Source: Actinotignum schaalii
GTDB lineage: Bacteria; Actinomycetota; Actinomycetes; Actinomycetales; Actinomycetaceae
Reading direction: 5' to 3'
Length of the DNA: 6,962 bases
NCBI GenBank assembly: GCA_946222725.1
Contig: CAMIHT010000086.1
Span: 1-6,962, forward strand
Both the position numbers and the translations under genes were made by a program. This document shows positions 6,289 through 6,962 of this stretch, piece after piece (the stretch's first letter is position 1; each line of letters starts with the position of its first letter). The notes beneath the pieces are model-generated. The model was not told where the DNA came from, did no database searches, and saw nothing but the letters and a program-made list of their open reading frames with translations.

Positions 6289-6962
6289 AACCCAGCCCGC
6301 TGCTGCGCTGGCCCGGTGCGGTTCCCGGGGAAGGGGACGCGGCCGGGGTGGCTGCTTTCTACACCAATCCCTATGTGGAGCAGCGCGAGCTGGAGGCCGG
6401 GCGCGGCTTCGTGGACCTCTCGCACTGGCGGGTGGTGCGCGGCAGGCCGGGCGCGTGGCCGAGTGAGTGCCCGGGCGCGCATCACGCGCGCGAAGTGCTG
6501 GAATGCGATAGCCGGGGGCGGATTCGTGGTGCTCTGCTGCGCTGTGCGGGTAGTTGTGAAGATGTTTTCTTGGGCCCACCGGGTGGACTCGATTCTCATA
6601 TGTGCCCGGCCAGCTATATCGCGATAGGTACGACGACGCAGGGAGCCGAGCGCCTCCGTGCGGCCATGCACGGTCGGCCGGGGCTATCCGCTGTTTTCTG
6701 GGAAGACTGGTGGCCGGATAGCGATATTGTGATCCTCCTGGTCGAGGATATTGAGGTACTTGCCCGGGCCGGGCAAGCGGCCGGCATGAGCCCGGTAGGT
6801 TTATTTGCCTGGGATGCGCATCGGGCCGCGGCGCGACGAGTCCGCCGGGGCCACGGGCGAGGGCGAGACCACGACCTCGGCCGACGGCGGCCCGAGCCTC
6901 TCGCGGTACGTGGCAAAGAAGGCGACGCCCGCGCAGATCGAGGAGTTCTTCATCCATCGCTC
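6285..6962 (+). CDS. Divergent YgfZ-like folate-binding protein, incomplete and probably joined to unrelated sequence at its 3' end
   Basis: The frame begins at GTG 6285, overlapping the nitrobindin-like stop by four bases, and stays open to the window end (226 codons). YgfZ proteins are tetrahydrofolate-dependent factors for repair or assembly of certain Fe-S enzymes. The N-terminus is recognisable: SPLLRWPGAVPGEG (4-17), then YVEQRELEAGRGFVDLSH (30-47), the usual opening of actinobacterial YgfZ. A later segment, GLFAWDAHRAAARR (172-185), resembles the conserved G-x-WAW-EALR-x-AA motif. The middle is shorter than usual and lacks the WLHSLTSQ motif. After about residue 183 the translation turns into Arg/Gly/Asp-rich text with no family likeness, and the signature KGCY-x-GQE motif is not reached. 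From about 6814 another frame has better coding character, so the true gene is probably only 6285 to about 6830 here. Confidence 0.62.
   Translation, partial: MKPSPLLRWPGAVPGEGDAAGVAAFYTNPYVEQRELEAGRGFVDLSHWRVVRGRPGAWPSECPGAHHAREVLECDSRGRIRGALLRCAGSCEDVFLGPPGGLDSHMCPASYIAIGTTTQGAERLRAAMHGRPGLSAVFWEDWWPDSDIVILLVEDIEVLARAGQAAGMSPVGLFAWDAHRAAARRVRRGHGRGRDHDLGRRRPEPLAVRGKEGDARADRGVLHPSL
6814..6962 (+). CDS. N-terminal or internal fragment resembling an iron-containing redox enzyme (haem-oxygenase-like fold), in a different frame
   Basis: In the frame starting ATG 6814, 49 codons run to the window end. The stretch after residue 25 reads GGPSLSRYVAKKATPAQIEE, then FFIHR, which looks like the segment that precedes the YQLKEADPH motif in actinobacterial 'iron-containing redox enzyme family' proteins; that motif itself lies outside the window. 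Of the 42 codons from 6835 to 6960, 40 end in G or C, far more than in the other genes of the window, as expected for a real frame from a higher-GC source. It overlaps the end of the YgfZ-like frame. ATG 6814 may not be the real start; the fragment may simply enter from a junction at about 6814-6835. The family assignment is from memory of short motifs and is moderate at best. Confidence 0.42.
   Translation, partial: MRIGPRRDESAGATGEGETTTSADGGPSLSRYVAKKATPAQIEEFFIHR

Noticed and set aside
5584..6957. 457-codon open frame on the - strand opposite the nitrobindin-like and YgfZ-like genes
   Set aside because: The translation is Arg/Pro/Ala/His/Gly-rich without domains, and it lies antisense to two frames with recognisable family motifs. 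Long antisense frames are usual in GC-rich coding DNA.
1..6962. CRISPR array, insertion sequence, phage or defence genes
   Set aside because: No spaced direct repeats of CRISPR type, no transposase or integrase motifs, and no terminal inverted repeats flanking a coding unit were seen on either strand.

Overview
The window looks like a piece of an actinobacterial chromosome, probably from the Actinomycetaceae or close relatives such as Actinotignum, Actinobaculum or Trueperella. This rests on the GC-rich but not extreme base composition, the actinobacterial form of PstC and PstA (long charged N-termini, two extra N-terminal membrane segments in PstA, a periplasmic insertion in PstC), GTG and TTG start codons, and the gene order pst operon / PiT + DUF47 / FABP-like + YgfZ. 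The species is an inference.

Bases 2-3442 (+ strand) hold the high-affinity phosphate ABC transporter: the end of pstS (cut by the window edge), pstC, pstA and pstB, tightly packed and closed by a strong GC-rich hairpin at 3473-3510. No phoU follows pstB.

Bases 3639-5278 (- strand, convergent to pst) hold a two-gene operon: a DUF47/PhoU-like regulator, then a low-affinity PiT phosphate permease. The permease has a TTG start two bases after the regulator's stop, with its ribosome binding site inside the regulator gene. The start region of this operon carries 11-bp-phased GTTCAT repeats that resemble the actinobacterial PHO box. Both routes of phosphate uptake therefore sit tail to tail and may share PhoP/RegX3-type control.

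Bases 5279-5661 are intergenic. Besides the repeats, they hold a striking structured element at 5389-5473: a perfect 12-bp outer stem enclosing three small hairpins, with a T-rich run after it on the - strand.

Bases 5662-6962 (+ strand) hold a nitrobindin/FABP-like beta-barrel protein overlapping a divergent YgfZ-like (Fe-S cluster / folate-binding) gene by 4 bases. At about 6814-6835 the YgfZ-like homology stops. The coding signal jumps to another frame with much higher third-position GC, reading like the N-terminal part of an iron-containing redox enzyme of the haem-oxygenase-like fold. This is either a real rearrangement or a chimeric assembly end.

Most of the window is ordinary phosphate-transport biology. 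The parts worth a second look are the intergenic structured element, the PHO-box-like operator, the loss of the expected haem-ligand histidine in the nitrobindin-like protein, and the 3' junction.
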